Shown here: piece after piece, positions 6,967-7,324 of the stretch
Layout of the letters: every line of letters begins with the position of its first letter
Numbering within the stretch: position 1 is the stretch's first letter
Assembly: GCA_000433515.1 (NCBI GenBank)
Contig: FR891134.1
Location: 2,215-9,538, forward strand
From: Candidatus Colimorpha enterica
GTDB lineage: Bacteria; Bacillota; Clostridia; Oscillospirales; CAG-272
DNA length: 7,324 nt
Direction of reading: 5' to 3'
The notes under the pieces: model-generated
What the model saw: the letters and a program-made list of their open reading frames with translations, nothing else
The model's database searches: none
Told to the model about the DNA's origin: nothing
Made by a program: the position numbers and the translations under genes

Positions 6967-6982
6967 AAAATTCCAAAAGCCC

Positions 6983-7011
6983 TTGACAAATCCCGGCTCG
7001 TGTGGTACAAT
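6983..7011 (+). promoter_or_regulatory. Promoter of the tRNA-Arg gene
   Basis: TTGACA (6983-6988, perfect -35), a 17-base spacer and TACAAT (7006-7011, five of six at -10). Transcription would start about 7018, some 13 bases before the tRNA 5' end. This strong, near-consensus promoter is typical for stable RNA genes. Confidence 0.92.
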
Positions 7012-7030
7012 ATCTAACGCTGAAAATGAT

Positions 7031-7106
7031 GCGCCTGTAGCTCAGCGGATAGAGTACTCGGCTACGAACCGATTGGTCAGAGGTTCGAATCCTCCCAGGC
7101 GCGCCA
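7031..7106 (+). tRNA. trnR: tRNA-Arg, anticodon ACG, CCA encoded
   Basis: 76-base tRNA decoding CGN codons (A34 normally becomes inosine). The acceptor stem GCGCCTG/CAGGCGC pairs perfectly; the discriminator is G (7103) and CCA is encoded (7104-7106). The D stem is GCTC/GAGT. The D loop AGCGGATA contains the A20 that, with C35, marks arginine tRNAs. The anticodon loop is CTACGAA with ACG at 7064-7066, and the T loop is TTCGAAT. Two stem-end pairs are broken: 27C with 43T (7057/7073) and 49A with 65C (7079/7095). The rest of the fold is standard, so it is probably functional. It has its own promoter and is followed two bases later by a terminator, so it is probably a single-gene transcript. 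Confidence 0.97.
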
Positions 7107-7107
7107 G

Positions 7108-7143
7108 AACTCCCGCGATATTTCCCGCGGGAGTTTTAATTTT
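7108..7143 (+). terminator. Terminator after tRNA-Arg
   Basis: AACTCCCGCG (7108-7117) pairs with CGCGGGAGTT (7126-7135) as a 10-bp stem with an 8-base loop, followed by TTAATTTT (7136-7143). A further copy of ACTCCCG at 7152-7158, followed by five T, could pair with 7128-7134 as an alternative or backup hairpin. Confidence 0.92.
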
Positions 7144-7188
7144 CTCTTTTCACTCCCGTTTTTCATTCCGAAAGGAGATTGAGATCCC

Positions 7189-7324
7189 ATGCCTCACTTT
7201 TCACCCTGCTGTCTCTGCCCGCACGTCTGCGGAGTCCTCAGGCAGTACGGGCAGACCGGCTTCTGCGGCTGCGGAGACAGACCGGTCATTGCCCGTGCCG
7301 CGCCGCATTTCTGGGAAGAGCCGT
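7189..7324 (+). CDS. Radical-SAM protein, pyruvate formate-lyase activating enzyme-like (PflX/COG1313 type), 3' end missing
   Basis: Only the first 45 codons lie in the window. They show the N-terminal Cys-rich signature of this family: C7-x-x-C10-P-x-x-C14-G-V, then TGFCG (23-27) and ARAAPHFWEEP (35-45). In relatives this precedes the radical-SAM CxxxCxxC motif, which would lie just past the window end and is not seen here. Members resemble pyruvate formate-lyase activating enzymes, which make glycyl radicals, but the substrate of this subgroup is generally unknown, so activation of a formate lyase here is only an inference. AAAGGAG (7171-7177) ends 11 bases before the ATG, a slightly long but usable spacing. 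Only about 50 bases separate the tRNA terminator from this start and no promoter is evident, so read-through from the tRNA promoter is possible. Two further Cys (C8 and C28) lie beside the conserved ones. Confidence 0.88.
   Translation, partial: MPHFSPCCLCPHVCGVLRQYGQTGFCGCGDRPVIARAAPHFWEEP

Overview
The window looks like chromosomal DNA of an anaerobic Clostridia-type Firmicute, plausibly a gut Oscillospiraceae/Ruminococcaceae relative. This is inferred from four things: a WalJ-RlmH gene pair arranged as in Firmicutes, a large single-chain pyruvate:ferredoxin oxidoreductase, a tRNA gene with encoded CCA, and a cell-surface protein with Thr/Pro/Glu/Asp-rich linkers. Codons are moderately GC-rich throughout, and no segment stands out as foreign. 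I see no transposase, integrase, phage gene, CRISPR array or defence cassette.

Left part (1-2980, + strand): the 3' end of a WalJ/YycJ-type metallo-beta-lactamase-fold hydrolase overlaps by 13 bases with rlmH, the 23S rRNA pseudouridine-1915 methyltransferase. After 42 bases comes a 582-residue membrane-anchored or secreted WG-repeat protein with two acidic Pro/Thr-rich linkers. The three genes are probably one transcription unit, closed by a strong hairpin terminator at 2941-2980.

Middle (2981-6850, - strand): a short convergent intergenic stretch holds a possible decayed gene end and a terminator shared between strands. Then nifJ, a 1192-residue pyruvate:ferredoxin oxidoreductase, fills half the window. 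It stands alone with its own near-consensus promoter, Shine-Dalgarno site and terminator. It would convert pyruvate plus CoA to acetyl-CoA, CO2 and reduced ferredoxin, which fits a strict anaerobe.

Right part (6851-7324, + strand): a divergent intergenic region carries nested inverted repeats of unknown role. A consensus promoter then drives tRNA-Arg(ACG), which is followed by a terminator whose second arm can also pair with a downstream copy of the first arm. Shortly after that begins a radical-SAM protein resembling pyruvate formate-lyase activating enzyme (PflX/COG1313 type), cut off by the window end.

No clearly new multi-gene system is visible. The points most worth checking are the alternative hairpins between the tRNA and the radical-SAM gene, the nested inverted repeats at 6893-6966, the shortened RlmH with an altered SAM-loop residue, the two stem mismatches in the tRNA, and the domain between the linkers of the WG-repeat protein.
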